Source: Streptomyces liliiviolaceus (GTDB lineage Bacteria > Actinomycetota > Actinomycetes > Streptomycetales > Streptomycetaceae). From it: a stretch of DNA of 64,000 nucleotides. The translations under genes were made by a program, and so were the position numbers. Under the pieces are notes generated by a model. The model ran no database searches and was not told where the DNA came from. It saw only the letters and a program-made list of their open reading frames with translations. This document shows, one piece after another, positions 63,378-64,000 of this stretch (position 1 is its first letter; each line of letters opens with the position of its first letter). Location of the stretch: the NCBI RefSeq assembly GCF_018070025.1, contig NZ_JAGPYQ010000001.1, positions 8,184,001-8,248,000 on the forward strand. The letters are read 5' to 3'.

Positions 63378-64000
63378 TCACTTGCCCGCAGCGGCAGGGG
63401 TGTCCTCGCCGAGCAGCTTGCCGTCCGACGTCTCGAACTGCTTCTTGAAGTCCGCGATCGCGTCGGCGATGGCCTGCAGGGTGTCGTCCGACATCTTGCC
63501 GCCCTCCTTGATGGAGGTCATGAGGCCCTGCTCTTTGCGGTGCAGGTACTCAAGCAGCTCCTTCTCGAAGCGGCGGATGTCGGCGACCGGGACCTCGTCC
63601 ATCTTGCCGGTGGTGCCCGCCCACACGGAGACGACCTGGTCCTCGGTGGCCATCGGCTGGTACTGAGCCTGCTTGAGCAGCTCGACCATCCGCTGACCGC
63701 GGTCCAGCTGCGACTTCGACGCGGCGTCCAGGTCGGAACCGAAGGCGGCGAACGCCTCCAGCTCACGGAACTGGGCGAGGTCCACGCGCAGTCGGCCGGA
63801 GACCTGCTTCATCGCCTTGTGCTGCGCGGAACCACCGACTCGGGAGACGGAGATACCGACGTTCAGCGCGGGGCGCTGACCGGCGTTGAAGAGGTCCGAC
63901 TCCAGGAAGCACTGGCCGTCGGTGATGGAGATGACGTTGGTCGGGATGAACGCCGAGACGTCGTTGGCCTTCGTCTCGACGATCGGCAGACCGGTCATCG
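63378..64000 (-). CDS. atpA: ATP synthase F1 alpha subunit (C-terminal part)
   Basis: Partial: the N-terminal half lies beyond the right edge. The visible 200-plus residues include the conserved [25 protein letters not shown], the arginine-finger region [10 protein letters not shown] and the C-terminal helical domain ending AAAGK. First gene of this operon seen here; atpG follows by 20 bp. Confidence 0.98.
   Translation of the reverse strand, partial: MTGLPIVETKANDVSAFIPTNVISITDGQCFLESDLFNAGQRPALNVGISVSRVGGSAQHKAMKQVSGRLRVDLAQFRELEAFAAFGSDLDAASKSQLDRGQRMVELLKQAQYQPMATEDQVVSVWAGTTGKMDEVPVADIRRFEKELLEYLHRKEQGLMTSIKEGGKMSDDTLQAIADAIADFKKQFETSDGKLLGEDTPAAAGK

Overview
The window is a high-GC actinobacterial chromosome segment, almost certainly Streptomyces. 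Evidence: strong third-position GC bias, GTG/TTG starts, leaderless-looking promoters, the apical-growth coiled-coil proteins Scy and FilP, the cslA-glxA glycan genes, NucS mismatch repair, and gene order I recall from the S. coelicolor segment around SCO5370-SCO5430 (from memory, not searched). No rRNA, tRNA, CRISPR array, transposase or prophage gene was seen. It reads as core chromosome.

Layout. 1-9.7 kb: a secreted M4 metalloprotease (cut by the left edge), an HTH regulator, then central carbon genes pfkA, pta-ackA and pyk. 9.7-12.4 kb: an uncharacterised trio (Ser/Asp-rich secreted protein, DUF6114 membrane protein, DUF6230 secreted protein) with palindromic operator candidates. 13-18.8 kb: a thioredoxin-TPR protein, several regulators, GNAT, DUF3817 and an MFS exporter. 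18.9-23.9 kb: the tip glycan locus, a GH6 lipoprotein (cslZ-like) facing glxA and cslA. 24-27.6 kb: a thiamine-binding protein, a second DUF3817 protein, three tandem AIM24-family genes and a MarR regulator. 27.7-32 kb: an OmpR-type two-component system divergent from an acidic PepSY protein, then an MFS protein. 32.3-35.2 kb: meaB, a thiolase and methylmalonyl-CoA epimerase (propionyl/methylmalonyl-CoA metabolism). 35.4-40.4 kb: scy and filP, which organise the growing hyphal tip. 40.5-44.5 kb: two homologous ABC ATPase/permease pairs. 44.5-50.4 kb: a zinc-ribbon-like protein, a luciferase-like oxidoreductase, an SCO5389-family protein, nucS, and a large membrane NTPase with a Pro/Thr-rich tail. 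50.6-57.8 kb: a STAS protein, 3-hydroxybutyryl-CoA dehydrogenase, a TetR/ABC exporter locus, cob(I)alamin adenosyltransferase, a membrane protein and a NarL-type two-component system. 57.8-64 kb: a chitinase with a textbook direct-repeat promoter, DUF2550, and the 3' half of the ATP synthase operon (atpC, atpD, atpG, part of atpA).

How the genes work together. PfkA, Pyk and Pta-AckA form the glycolysis-to-acetate branch. MeaB, the epimerase and the B12 adenosyltransferase all support B12-dependent acyl-CoA mutases. Scy/FilP and CslA/GlxA/CslZ act at the hyphal apex, in the cytoskeleton and the exported glycan respectively. The least explained parts are the three AIM24 genes, the DUF6230/DUF6114 trio, the acidic kinase/PepSY pair and the NTPase with a wall-length tail. 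Noncoding DNA is rich in strong hairpins. A family built on GGGGCGCGGGGAACTGCGCG recurs at five intergenic sites, and a 202-bp nested palindrome follows meaB.
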